Part shown: positions 43,169-51,293 of the stretch, one piece after another
Position numbering within the stretch: the first letter of the stretch is position 1
Layout of the letters: every line of letters begins with the position of its first letter
Assembly (NCBI GenBank): GCA_024331095.1
Contig: JANDJE010000004.1
Span: forward strand, 56,469 to 120,468
Length of the DNA: 64,000 nt
Source of the DNA: Nitrospira sp.
Lineage (GTDB): Bacteria > Nitrospirota > Nitrospiria > Nitrospirales > Nitrospiraceae
Direction: 5' to 3'
Translations under genes and position numbers: made by a program
The notes under the pieces: model-generated
Databases searched by the model: none
Told to the model about the DNA's origin: nothing
The model's input: the letters and a program-made list of their open reading frames with translations, nothing else

Positions 43169-43819
43169 CTATCTGCCTCCCTTGACGACCATGTGCGCCC
43201 GGCGGTTCTGCGAATAACAGGATTCGTCATGCTCCTTGCAAAACGGCCGTTCCTTGCCGTACGACACCACCGACAATTGGCCCGGCGGCACACCGAGCTC
43301 AACCAGATAATTTCTGGCGGCCTTGGCACGTTTCTCTCCCAAAACCAAATTGTAGGCGGAGGTGCCTCGCTCGTCACAGTGCCCTTCGATCTTCAATTGC
43401 ACCCCTCGGCTCGATTTGACCCACTCCGCATTACGGGACAAGGCCTGGCGTCCCTCTTCGGTAATTACAAAACTGTCAAAGGCGAAGAACACGTCCCGCA
43501 ACCCGGCAGCCGCCGAGGCCGCTTGTTCGGCCCGCAGCTCGTCAAGCTGGCGAGCGGCGCTCTCAGGATCGGCTTTGGCCATAAGGGCGTTGCTTCCGAC
43601 TCGCTCTTCCGACGGATTTTTATCCAACCCTCGCAAACTTCCCCCATCCTGCCCGGACAGCGACAGGTCGGGGACCTCTTGACCGGACACACCTCTATCC
43701 TGTTGCGAGGTTGCGGTGTTGCCGCCGGATCGGACGGATTTCGAGGCACATCCGGCCATCATCAGAAGAGATAATCCGATCATCAATGGCGCACCAATGA
43801 GAGATTGCAGCCGCGTCAT
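43169..43819 (-). CDS. pal: Peptidoglycan-associated lipoprotein Pal
   Basis: Outer-membrane lipoprotein that ties the membrane to peptidoglycan, 216 aa. The lipobox is MMAGC near residue 24. After a flexible linker the OmpA-C domain begins around residue 105 (VFFAFDSFVITEEGRQAL) and includes the peptidoglycan-binding EGHCDERGTSAYNLVLGEKR segment. ATG 43819 has GGAAGGGAG upstream; the open frame upstream of it is not coding. It is flanked by tolB and the cpoB-like genes as expected. Confidence 0.96.
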   Translation of the reverse strand: MTRLQSLIGAPLMIGLSLLMMAGCASKSVRSGGNTATSQQDRGVSGQEVPDLSLSGQDGGSLRGLDKNPSEERVGSNALMAKADPESAARQLDELRAEQAASAAAGLRDVFFAFDSFVITEEGRQALSRNAEWVKSSRGVQLKIEGHCDERGTSAYNLVLGEKRAKAARNYLVELGVPPGQLSVVSYGKERPFCKEHDESCYSQNRRAHMVVKGGR

Positions 43820-43922
43820 ATTTTTGACTCCCTTCCTCCGATTTTTTGTGGTTTTATTGAAGAACTGTCCTCTCCAGCATACGGAGAAGAGTCTCCCGGC
43901 ACAATTCAATTTTTTCTCTGTA

Positions 43923-45260
43923 TCACGACGCCGGCGACCAGGCCGGAGCACTGTTGTGCGTCCCCGTATGGGTGATCCGCTCAAGGTCTTTGCCGTCGGC
44001 GTTGATCATGTAGACATGGCTCTTACCTTCCACCGTCGAGCTGAATACGAGATGCCGCCCGTCCGGCGACCAAGACGGAGAATCATCAACCCCAGGTCCC
44101 GTCGTCAATTGGACGCGCTTCTGACCATCGGGAGTAATCAGACAAAGTTTGTACTCCTTCCGCGGCGTCCGGCACACATAAGCAATCCAATTGCCACGGG
44201 GCGACCAGGCCGGCGCTGCATTATAGTCTCCTTCGAACGTCAACCGGCGCACGTTGGTCCCGTCCCCGCTCATGAGAAAAATTTGCGGCCCTCCGCTCCT
44301 ATCCGATACGAATGCAAGTTCGCGGCCAGATGGAGACCACGTTGGAGAAAGATCCCCGGCGGCATTGACCGTCAACCGTTGAACGGTCTTAGTGCGGGTA
44401 TCCATACGATACAGTTCGGAATTTCCCTCGTAACTCGAAGCAAACGCAAGAAAATTTCCATCCGGCGACAATGTCGGCGTGATGTTCAAACCGCCCAACG
44501 ACACCAATGTCCATCGTTTTCCGGTCGCCAACTCGATCATATCGATGGTTTGCGTGTTTCGATGACGATAGGCGGTGAACACCAAAAACCTTCGGTCCGG
44601 CGACCATCGAGGCATCAGATTCAAGAACCCGTCCGCCGTCACTTGACGCGGCTCAAAGCCGTCATAATCCATCACGAAAAGCTCGCGAGCGGCCCCCTGC
44701 TCCGCGACGTAAGCGATCTTGGTCCGGGCGATGCCCGGCTCTCCCGTGTACCGAAACACCAGCTCATCCGCAAACCTGTGCGCCATCAACCGCGCGACGG
44801 AAGGAGATCCCACGTATCGTTTGCCTCCGACCATCTCATCGCTCCCCGCGTCATATACGTAGGCTTCCATGTTCACGTCGGCATCCTTGTCTTCGCTCTT
44901 CATGCCGGCTTTGCCCCAGACGATCACAGAGGCCCCCTGCTCCGCGGCCTGTTTGAACGACGGATGCGGCTCGGTTCCCAAGGCGCTCGCCTTCACCCCA
45001 AGGCCAGCCACATCCACGAGAGAAAACACCAACGATCGGCGCAGGTCGGCCTTGAGCACCTCCTCGATGCGGGTCCCCAGTTTGATTCGGCCTTCCGGCG
45101 AATCAGGTCCGCCCGCGTCGGCGATTCCAACGACACCCACCGGGATTTTCTGAAAATCCGGTCGTGTCGCCTCAAGAAACACGTCCGTTGCCCGGGACTC
45201 AATGATCCAGATCAGCCCGACCGACACACACAGACCGACGATGACGGTTTTCGACGACAT
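43923..45260 (-). CDS. tolB: Tol-Pal periplasmic protein TolB
   Basis: Periplasmic beta-propeller of the Tol-Pal complex that binds Pal. 445 aa with a signal peptide (TVIVGLCVSVGLIWIIES). An N-terminal alpha/beta domain (about 30-180) precedes six WD40-like PD40 repeats with the recurring pattern SPDG (WSPDRRFLVF, LSPDGNFLAF, WSPSGRELAF, WSPDGRHLVF). The ATG at 45260 has CAGGGA upstream and starts 4 bp after tolA. Confidence 0.96.
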   Translation of the reverse strand: MSSKTVIVGLCVSVGLIWIIESRATDVFLEATRPDFQKIPVGVVGIADAGGPDSPEGRIKLGTRIEEVLKADLRRSLVFSLVDVAGLGVKASALGTEPHPSFKQAAEQGASVIVWGKAGMKSEDKDADVNMEAYVYDAGSDEMVGGKRYVGSPSVARLMAHRFADELVFRYTGEPGIARTKIAYVAEQGAARELFVMDYDGFEPRQVTADGFLNLMPRWSPDRRFLVFTAYRHRNTQTIDMIELATGKRWTLVSLGGLNITPTLSPDGNFLAFASSYEGNSELYRMDTRTKTVQRLTVNAAGDLSPTWSPSGRELAFVSDRSGGPQIFLMSGDGTNVRRLTFEGDYNAAPAWSPRGNWIAYVCRTPRKEYKLCLITPDGQKRVQLTTGPGVDDSPSWSPDGRHLVFSSTVEGKSHVYMINADGKDLERITHTGTHNSAPAWSPAS

Positions 45261-45264
45261 CGAT

Positions 45265-46278
45265 TTATCCCTGCGCGTCACCGACGGTGAACGTGAAATG
45301 GGCGTCGTAATGGGGTTCCTCCACTTCAGGCGGAAACATCGGCAAGGGAATCGCGTTGATCACGGCTCGTTTTCCCGCCAGATCATAGTACTCATTGCCG
45401 GACGACCGCTCAACCTCCACTTCGGTCACCGACCCGTCGCGATGGAGCCGGAATCGGATGACAACGACGTAGGTTCGGCCCGTGAGGTCGATCGGCGGAG
45501 CATTCCAAAAACTGCTGATCCGTTGTCGAACACGGCTGAGATACGCATTGGAGCCGGACGCAACACCGGCAACTTTCAGCGCCGTATTGACCGTTTTGAC
45601 GTTCGACGCCTTCGCTTCAACCTGAGGAGTCGGCTTGGGAGCCGACTCCGACAGCGGAGACTGGGCAAGATCGATTTTCCTGATGTTCCGAAGCTCCTGA
45701 TCGAGCTCCCTGCTCACCTCCTCGGCCAGCGAGGATCTCGGTTTGCTTTCCGAAGCTTTCCTGATCGGCTCGGTCATTTCGGAAACAATCGGAACGTCGG
45801 GCAGCTTGAGTTGCCGCTTGATCGGGCGCTCCGCCGGGCTCAAATCTCCCAGTTTCGGCGCATCGGGTGGCAACTCCATTTTAGCTATGGCATCTCTGGC
45901 CGGTTGATTCACCGGTGCCGGGGGTGCCGGAGGCGCCGGAGGCGGTGTGGACATCGGCGCCGGGGTCCCCTTCATCGGCGGGGGCGGAGGAGGAGCCGTC
46001 ATCGCTTTTGCCGGTGCTTTGACCTCAGTTTTTGGCGGATCAACCGGTTTGGGCGGCGGACTTGGCGGACTGGGCTGACTCGGTTCCGAAGCCAAGGACA
46101 CTTCTATGGCTGAAGCCAACGGTCTCTCACTGGGCTGTGGGAGGCGAACCCACGTCACGAGCGCCAGCAATCCCACATGGAGAAAAAGGGACCCCGCGAC
46201 GGCAAGCCAGAACCGATAACTTACATCGGCTTGCCGCTCCTCCATCCAATACCCTGCCGACGCGGAGGCCTGCGCCAT
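45265..46278 (-). CDS. TolA-like TonB C-terminal domain protein
   Basis: Bridges the inner-membrane TolQR motor to TolB/Pal. 337 aa. One N-terminal membrane helix (FWLAVAGSLFLHVGLLALV, about 24-42) is followed by a long Pro-rich spacer (PPSPPPKPVDPPK and PPPAPPAPPAPVNQ), a mixed helical region, and a TonB/TolA C-terminal domain (about 245-337: AYLSRVRQRISSFWNAPP). The spacer is proline-rich, as in TonB, instead of the long Ala/Lys helix of enteric TolA, so naming rests on operon position. ATG 46278 is used. Confidence 0.85.
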   Translation of the reverse strand: MAQASASAGYWMEERQADVSYRFWLAVAGSLFLHVGLLALVTWVRLPQPSERPLASAIEVSLASEPSQPSPPSPPPKPVDPPKTEVKAPAKAMTAPPPPPPMKGTPAPMSTPPPAPPAPPAPVNQPARDAIAKMELPPDAPKLGDLSPAERPIKRQLKLPDVPIVSEMTEPIRKASESKPRSSLAEEVSRELDQELRNIRKIDLAQSPLSESAPKPTPQVEAKASNVKTVNTALKVAGVASGSNAYLSRVRQRISSFWNAPPIDLTGRTYVVVIRFRLHRDGSVTEVEVERSSGNEYYDLAGKRAVINAIPLPMFPPEVEEPHYDAHFTFTVGDAQG

Positions 46279-46292
46279 GCCCACCCTTCGTC

Positions 46293-46736
46293 TTACTGCT
46301 TGCGTACCGGCGCGACGGCGTCGGCGACAGGTTCCGGACCCGTCGGATCGGTCACCATGCCGAGCTTCTCGATACCGGCCTTTTTCACCGCGTCCATCAC
46401 CTGAATCACGACACCGTAGGGGACGTCGCGGTCCGCCCTGAGATAGAGCGACACGTCGCGTCGTTCCTCTTTCAGGAGGCGGAGCTTTCGCTCCAACTGC
46501 GCGAGCCCCACTTGATCCTTATCAAGATACAGCCGCTGATCCTTTTCGATCGTGAGAACCATGCGCATCTCGGGCTTGATCGTATTAGAAGCGGACGTGG
46601 GCAGATTGATGTCCATCCCACGGTATAACATCGGAGCCGTGACCATGAAGATCACCAACAAGACCAGCACGACATCGACCAGCGGAATAACGTTGATCTC
46701 CGCCAGAAACCGCCGTTGCCTGCTCTCAAGCATCAT
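46293..46736 (-). CDS. tolR: Biopolymer transporter TolR/ExbD
   Basis: 147-aa inner-membrane protein with one helix (about 17-37: VIPLVDVVLVLLVIFMVTAP). The Asp in the helix (PLVDVVL) is the proton-path residue of the family. The periplasmic domain with the ExbD-type end follows. Its start ATGATG overlaps the tolQ stop by 4 bp, so TolQ and TolR are translationally coupled. A longer frame to 47177 is an antisense-free shadow of tolQ and is not used. Confidence 0.94.
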   Translation of the reverse strand: MMLESRQRRFLAEINVIPLVDVVLVLLVIFMVTAPMLYRGMDINLPTSASNTIKPEMRMVLTIEKDQRLYLDKDQVGLAQLERKLRLLKEERRDVSLYLRADRDVPYGVVIQVMDAVKKAGIEKLGMVTDPTGPEPVADAVAPVRKQ

Positions 46737-47461
46737 CCCTTCGCTCCCCAGGGAACCAATTGCGGCTTGGCGGAGGTCTGTTGGGGCTTGGCGGAGAGCA
46801 ACGCCAACAGCTCCACAACCACGGCATCCATCCGAAACGCCGCGCGACGGATGCGTCCCAAGAAGTAATTGTAGGCGATGACGGCGGGAATCGCCGCGAA
46901 TAATCCGGCCGCCGTCGCGATCAGCGCCTCGGACACGCCGGGCGCCACGGCTGCGATGCTCGCCGTGCCTTGCGCGCCGATTTCGCGGAACGAATCGATG
47001 ATGCCGACCACGGTGCCCAACAGCCCCACAAAGGGACTGATATTCCCGGTCGTCGCCAAAAACGGCAGGAGCGACTCGAGCCTGGCAATCTGTCCTTGAG
47101 CAACGTGCGCCGCCGCCCGTTCCATCACGTGCCGATCCATCGTCGGCGAGGGAACGGCGGAATCGTGCGGCTCCCACTCCTCCTTCGAGGCTCGATTCAA
47201 TCGATCAACGACGCCGTGGTACACCTTGGCACAGGGACTTTCGCTCGTCCTGTGGGCATGGCGCGCGATTTCGTCCAGATCCTTGGCTTTGGACAGCACC
47301 GCCATGAACCGCCGATCCTCCACGTCGACCGTCCGGAAAGTCCGCCACTTATACAAAATGATCGCCCAGGACACGATAGAAAAACACAACAACAACGACA
47401 AGACCACCTTCGCCACGAGGCCGAGCGAAGCAACAATGGTGATCGGATCCGCTTGAAACAT
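46733..47461 (-). CDS. tolQ: TolQ/ExbB proton-channel motor protein
   Basis: 242-aa inner-membrane stator of the Tol motor. Three helices: ~15-37, ~137-165 (FLATTGNISPFVGLLGTVVG) and ~170-205 (PGVSEALIATAAGLFAAIPA). The conserved Thr/Glu positions of the pore are in the last two. The ATG at 47461 has GAGGAAAGG upstream with a somewhat long spacing. First gene of the tolQ-R-A-B-pal-cpoB cluster. The tRNA-Asp gene lies 224 bp upstream. Confidence 0.95.
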   Translation of the reverse strand: MFQADPITIVASLGLVAKVVLSLLLCFSIVSWAIILYKWRTFRTVDVEDRRFMAVLSKAKDLDEIARHAHRTSESPCAKVYHGVVDRLNRASKEEWEPHDSAVPSPTMDRHVMERAAAHVAQGQIARLESLLPFLATTGNISPFVGLLGTVVGIIDSFREIGAQGTASIAAVAPGVSEALIATAAGLFAAIPAVIAYNYFLGRIRRAAFRMDAVVVELLALLSAKPQQTSAKPQLVPWGAKG

Positions 47462-47685
47462 GGTTATGATGCCTTTCCTCTCCTCCCTGTCACGTGGGAC
47501 GGTCGAACCGGTCGATCGAATTGTATCAAACCTCCGAACAGAGGGAGCCGCCGAAAGACTTCCAGGGCACATCCTGCTCGGTCTCTCAACAAAAAGACAC
47601 CCGGACTCGCCTTCGGAGAAGGATAGGGGTATGCCTCGGAGCCCTCGATCATGGGCTGCCACCGGTGGCGGAGCATGGTGAACTA

Positions 47686-47763
47686 TGGCGGGGCCGACGG
47701 GATTTGAACCCGCGACCTCCAGATTGACAATCTGGCGTCCTAACCAAGCTGAACGACGGCCCC
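47686..47763 (-). tRNA. tRNA-Asp (GTC anticodon)
   Basis: A 78-nt cloverleaf including an encoded CCA end. Acceptor stem GGGGCCG pairs with CGGCCCC. The anticodon arm is CCAGA-TTGTCAA-TCTGG with GTC in the loop, and the T arm GCGGGTTCAAATCCCG is standard. Confidence 0.97.
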
Positions 47764-47833
47764 TTCAGTTTGCTCGCAGTCTGCTCGCGGCGGAGGATTC
47801 GAATTGACGAAACCCGTGTACGGCTATGACCCT

Positions 47834-47877
47834 AAAGCCTCGCCTTCCACGAGGCTTTGCTGAAACTCCTTTTCAGC
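47834..47877 (-). repeat. Two tandem hairpins between the tRNA genes
   Basis: A perfect 9-bp stem (47834-47842 with 47850-47858, AAAGCCTCG arm, 7-nt loop) is followed directly by a 7-bp stem (47859-47865 with 47871-47877, GCTGAAA arm, 5-nt loop). They lie within the 134-bp spacer between tRNA-Val and tRNA-Asp and could be processing or attenuation structures. No T-run follows on the minus strand. Confidence 0.6.
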
Positions 47878-47897
47878 AGGAGACTCCCCATTCCTTC

Positions 47898-47973
47898 TGG
47901 TAGGCGGAACAGGGATCGAACCTGTGACCTCTGCCTTGTAAGGGCAGCGCTCTTCCAACTGAGCTATCCGCCC
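47898..47973 (-). tRNA. tRNA-Val (TAC anticodon)
   Basis: A 76-nt cloverleaf with an encoded CCA. Acceptor stem GGGCGGA pairs with TCCGCCT (one G-T pair). The anticodon arm is CTGCC-CTTACAA-GGCAG with TAC in the loop. It lies upstream of tRNA-Asp on the same strand, behind the promoter at 47996-48024. Confidence 0.97.
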
Positions 47974-47995
47974 GGGTTTTTTGTCAACCTGGCGG

Positions 47996-48024
47996 AGGGT
48001 ATCAAGTCCCTCTTACCTTGTCAA
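47996..48024 (-). promoter_or_regulatory. Promoter for the tRNA-Val/tRNA-Asp unit
   Basis: Minus strand TTGACA (48019-48024), a 17-bp spacer and TACCCT (47996-48001). A second TTGACA at 47982-47987 sits in the mature-tRNA leader. The placement just before a tRNA supports the first one as the working -35. Confidence 0.5.
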
Positions 48025-48059
48025 CCGGTCGTCTCTTCCTCCGCGCATCTGCGCATCGC

Positions 48060-49001
48060 TTAAGAGCCTGCGCCCGATGTTTTTTCCCGAGCCTGTCTCG
48101 GGAAATATCGCTGATGCACCTGCTTCAACCGGCTGCGTTCCACGTAGGTATAGATTTGCGTCGTCGCAATATCGGCATGGCCGAGCATCGTCTGGACCGC
48201 GCGCAGGTCCGCTCCCCCTTCCAACAAGTGCGTGGCGAACGAATGCCTGAGCATGTGGGGCGAAATCCGCTTCGTGATCCCGGCCCGTCTCGCCCGTTGT
48301 CGGAGCAATTTCCAAAACGCCTGCCTGGTCAATGCCCGCCCGCGCCGCGAGACGAATACCTTGCCCGACGACCGTCCTTTCAGGAGCACCGGCCGCACAT
48401 GGGTGAGATAATCGGCCACCAAGCCCCTTGCCGCCTCTCCCATCGGCACCACCCGCTCCTTGGCGCCTTTCCCGGCAATCCGCAGGAACCCTCCGCTTAG
48501 ATCGAGTTGGGACACGTCAAGCCCCGTCAACTCCGACACGCGAAGGCCCGAGGCATACAGAAGCTCCAGCATGGCGCGATCCCGTCGCTCTTCGGGACTC
48601 GAACCGGCCGGCATATCCAGCAATCGAACGACCTCCTGCTTGGTCAACGTTTTGGGCAGCGCGACGGCCCGCCGTCTTGCCGCAAGATTGCGCAAGGGAT
48701 TCGTCTCCACGATCCGCTCCCGAACGAGGAATCGGAACCACCCTCGCAGCGTCGACAAGAGACGGGCGACGGACGACGCTCCAAGCGACTGCCGTCTTAA
48801 CAAAGCGAGAAAGGACGTCACAAGGGGCGGCGGGATCGGATCGCGCATCCCAAGCCCGTGCCGCGCCGCAAACTCCTGAAGTTTCATGAGGTCGCGCCGA
48901 TAGGACTCGATCGTATTGATCGACAACCCTCCCTCGACCCGGAGCCCGCGCAGATACCGTTCGACCAGCGGGTCCAAGATCGGCGCTTCAGAATCAACCA
49001 T
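48060..49001 (-). CDS. xerD: Site-specific tyrosine recombinase XerD-like
   Basis: 313-aa tyrosine recombinase of the XerC/XerD group that resolves chromosome dimers at dif. The N-terminal SAM-like domain is ~10-100; the catalytic domain contains Arg in LYASGLRVSEL, Lys in GKGAKERVVP, His-x-x-Arg in HMLRHSFATH, and the final LGHADIATTQIYTYV with the nucleophile Tyr. Length and lack of phage neighbours suggest a housekeeping recombinase. It ends upstream of two tRNA genes, which themselves can serve as integration sites, but no integrated element is visible. Confidence 0.9.
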   Translation of the reverse strand: MVDSEAPILDPLVERYLRGLRVEGGLSINTIESYRRDLMKLQEFAARHGLGMRDPIPPPLVTSFLALLRRQSLGASSVARLLSTLRGWFRFLVRERIVETNPLRNLAARRRAVALPKTLTKQEVVRLLDMPAGSSPEERRDRAMLELLYASGLRVSELTGLDVSQLDLSGGFLRIAGKGAKERVVPMGEAARGLVADYLTHVRPVLLKGRSSGKVFVSRRGRALTRQAFWKLLRQRARRAGITKRISPHMLRHSFATHLLEGGADLRAVQTMLGHADIATTQIYTYVERSRLKQVHQRYFPRQAREKTSGAGS

Positions 49002-49143
49002 CTTCGTTTACCGGCCCTGGCAAGAAATCAGGAGAACGCTGCCCACTCTCACCGGCTTTTTTCTCAGTCCCCGCCACGGCGACGCCGATCACTATAACCG
49101 ACCAGTTCACTCGGCACAACGACGGCGATGCGAGCCGTTCTCC

Positions 49144-49172
49144 TTGACACCTCTCCTCCTTTCCGATACTAG
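49144..49172 (+). promoter_or_regulatory. Possible promoter of the LpoA-like gene
   Basis: TTGACA (49144-49149), a 17-bp spacer and TACTAG (49167-49172). The -35 is perfect but the -10 is weak, so this is tentative. It lies 40 bp before the chosen ATG. Confidence 0.35.
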
Positions 49173-49212
49173 TCACTCATCGCGGCATACCGCCAGTCGC
49201 CGCGACAACGCC

Positions 49213-51180
49213 ATGTTTCTCCACACGATCAATCCCGACCAATCCTCCGCCTCACGCCGCATGGTCGGCGTCGTTCTGCTTGCCGGGCTCCTGCTCACGG
49301 TTCCGGGGCTCGGCGTCGCGGCCAACAATCCACCGCCCAATACCCCGTCGCCATTGCCGACGGCGTTGAGGCAGGCGAAACAGCTCATTGAGAAGGGCGA
49401 TCCCGAAGCGGCCGCGACGGTACTCCAGCAATTTCTGGCCACATCGCCTCGTGCCGACTATCTTGACGACGCCTATCTGCTGCTGGGCGCCGCCCACTAT
49501 GACGCGAAGAATTTTCCCGAGGCCCTCAAGTATTTGAACTTGCTTCACCAGCAGTTCCCCGAATCCGAAGTCCATGAACGGGGGCAGCTTTTGCTGGCCC
49601 GCACCCACGCGGCCATGGGCAATCCCGATCTCGCACTCCCGCTGCTGGCCCAAGTTCGTACCCTGACGCAGGACGAGGGGACCAAACGGGAGGCGATGAA
49701 ACTGACCGCGGACGTCTTCATCCAAAAAAGGGATTTCGTACGCGCCATTCGCACGTTGCTGGACGGGCTGGAAGGCAGTTCTGATCAAGAGGCCGCAACC
49801 CTTCGCGAGCAGGTGCGCACGCTCCTGACGGAGCAACTCGACCGAAAAGGACTCCTGCGCGTGCGTCAAGCATTCCCTCGTGCCTATCCGGGCGATCTCG
49901 CTTCCATTCGCCTCATCAACGATTACATCGCGCATGGAGAAGACCACCTGGCCGAACGGGAAAGCCGACACTTTCTCGCCGCGTTTCCGGATCATCCTCA
50001 AGCTTCCGCCGTCCGAGACTCGTTGACCCAGGTCAGCGCGAGACTCAGGGCCAATCAGTATCTTGTCGCCGCCGTGCTGCCGCTCTCCGGCAATCTCAGC
50101 CCGTTCGCCAATGAAGTCCTGGAAGGCATTCAGCTTGCCTTGGATCAAGCGAAGGCCCAAGGGGATCTGCCGTCCATCGGCTTACTCGTCAAGGACCAGG
50201 ATGCGGATCGCCACGGGTTTCTTGACGACCTTTCGACGTTGCTGGTCTATGACCGCCCTCTGGCGGTCATCGGTCCCCTGTTGTCGAAAAACCTTCCGGC
50301 CATGGCCGAAATGGCGCAAAGACACCGCGTGCCGCTGATTACACCGACCGCCACCCTGCCGAACGTCCGCCGGCTGAGCGGTTATCTTTTCAGTACGGCC
50401 TTGACCTATCAGATGCAGGCCGAACGCATTGCCAGCTACGCCGTCAAAGATCAAGGTTACCGTCGTTTTTGCGTCTTCCACCCCGATACGGTCTATGGGC
50501 GAGAGCTGGCCAGGCTGTTCGTACAGGAGGTCCGGCGTTACGATGGAGAAATCATCGCCGTCCGATCCTATAAAGAAGGAGACACGGATTTCAGTCCGCA
50601 GATTACCGCCCTGAAAGAGGAAGATCTGAAAAAGTACGGACTCGCCCTGCCCATTGACGTGTCACAACCAGGCGGCAAGGCTTCCAACCGAAACAGTAAA
50701 CGCCTGCTGTACACGCCCGGATTCGACGCGATCTTCATCCCCAGTCGATCCAGTGACGTCGGCTTGATCGCCGCCCAACTGGCTTTCCATGACATCCACG
50801 TTCCGCTCCTTGGGGCCAATGGATGGAACTCGCCCGACTTCGTCCGCGCCGCGGACCGCACCGTCGAAGGCGCCGTCTTCGTCGACGGGTTCTTCGCCGA
50901 CAGCCCCCTTCCGAACGTGAAGGATTTCGTCGATCGCTATCAAAAACGCACACAGACATTCCCATCGCTCTTTGTCGCGCAGGGTTACGACGCGGCTCGC
51001 GTGGTCATCGAAGGAATCCGGCACGGCGCCGCCTCCGGGGAATCGCTTCGGGATTTTTTGACGACTCAGCGGAGTCTGCCGACCCTGGCCGGCCCCGCCG
51101 GTTTCGGCCCCGACGGCACTCTCCATCGACCGCTCTTTCTTCTTCAGGTAAAACAAGGTAAATTCGTGCAGATAGAATAA
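49213..51180 (+). CDS. Exported TPR and periplasmic-binding-fold protein (LpoA-like)
   Basis: 655-aa exported protein (signal sequence MVGVVLLAGLLLTVPGLGVA). Residues ~55-265 form TPR-like helical repeats. Residues ~290-650 form a type I periplasmic binding fold (AAVLPLSGNLSPFANEVLEG, VIGPLLSKNLPAMAEMAQRH, HPDTVYGRELARLF, VFVDGFFADSPLPNVKDF). This TPR plus Peripla_BP_6 architecture is that of LpoA, the activator of PBP1A. The ATG at 49213 is used; the open frame upstream is not coding. Alternatively it is a ligand-binding transport component, but no permease is nearby. Confidence 0.82.
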   Translation: MFLHTINPDQSSASRRMVGVVLLAGLLLTVPGLGVAANNPPPNTPSPLPTALRQAKQLIEKGDPEAAATVLQQFLATSPRADYLDDAYLLLGAAHYDAKNFPEALKYLNLLHQQFPESEVHERGQLLLARTHAAMGNPDLALPLLAQVRTLTQDEGTKREAMKLTADVFIQKRDFVRAIRTLLDGLEGSSDQEAATLREQVRTLLTEQLDRKGLLRVRQAFPRAYPGDLASIRLINDYIAHGEDHLAERESRHFLAAFPDHPQASAVRDSLTQVSARLRANQYLVAAVLPLSGNLSPFANEVLEGIQLALDQAKAQGDLPSIGLLVKDQDADRHGFLDDLSTLLVYDRPLAVIGPLLSKNLPAMAEMAQRHRVPLITPTATLPNVRRLSGYLFSTALTYQMQAERIASYAVKDQGYRRFCVFHPDTVYGRELARLFVQEVRRYDGEIIAVRSYKEGDTDFSPQITALKEEDLKKYGLALPIDVSQPGGKASNRNSKRLLYTPGFDAIFIPSRSSDVGLIAAQLAFHDIHVPLLGANGWNSPDFVRAADRTVEGAVFVDGFFADSPLPNVKDFVDRYQKRTQTFPSLFVAQGYDAARVVIEGIRHGAASGESLRDFLTTQRSLPTLAGPAGFGPDGTLHRPLFLLQVKQGKFVQIE

Positions 51181-51293
51181 GCTCGTACAGCACAATGATC
51201 GGTCGGCCCCGGTTCCGTTTGAAGACGGCGTAGGGGCCGTTGTCTCTTGGGGAGAACAAGCTTTTAACACAAACCCGCAGGACGGACCCCAAC

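Noticed and set aside
43716..45290. 524-aa plus-strand frame opposite tolB and pal
   Set aside because: Antisense to two well-defined genes; no domain, Arg/His-rich.
45900..46080. Tandem DNA repeat
   Set aside because: The repeated GGAGGCGCCG-like bases simply encode the Pro/Ala-rich spacer of the TolA-like protein.
47686..49001. Integrated mobile element at the tRNA genes next to xerD
   Set aside because: No duplicated tRNA 3' end, no phage or plasmid genes, and the recombinase looks like a housekeeping XerD.
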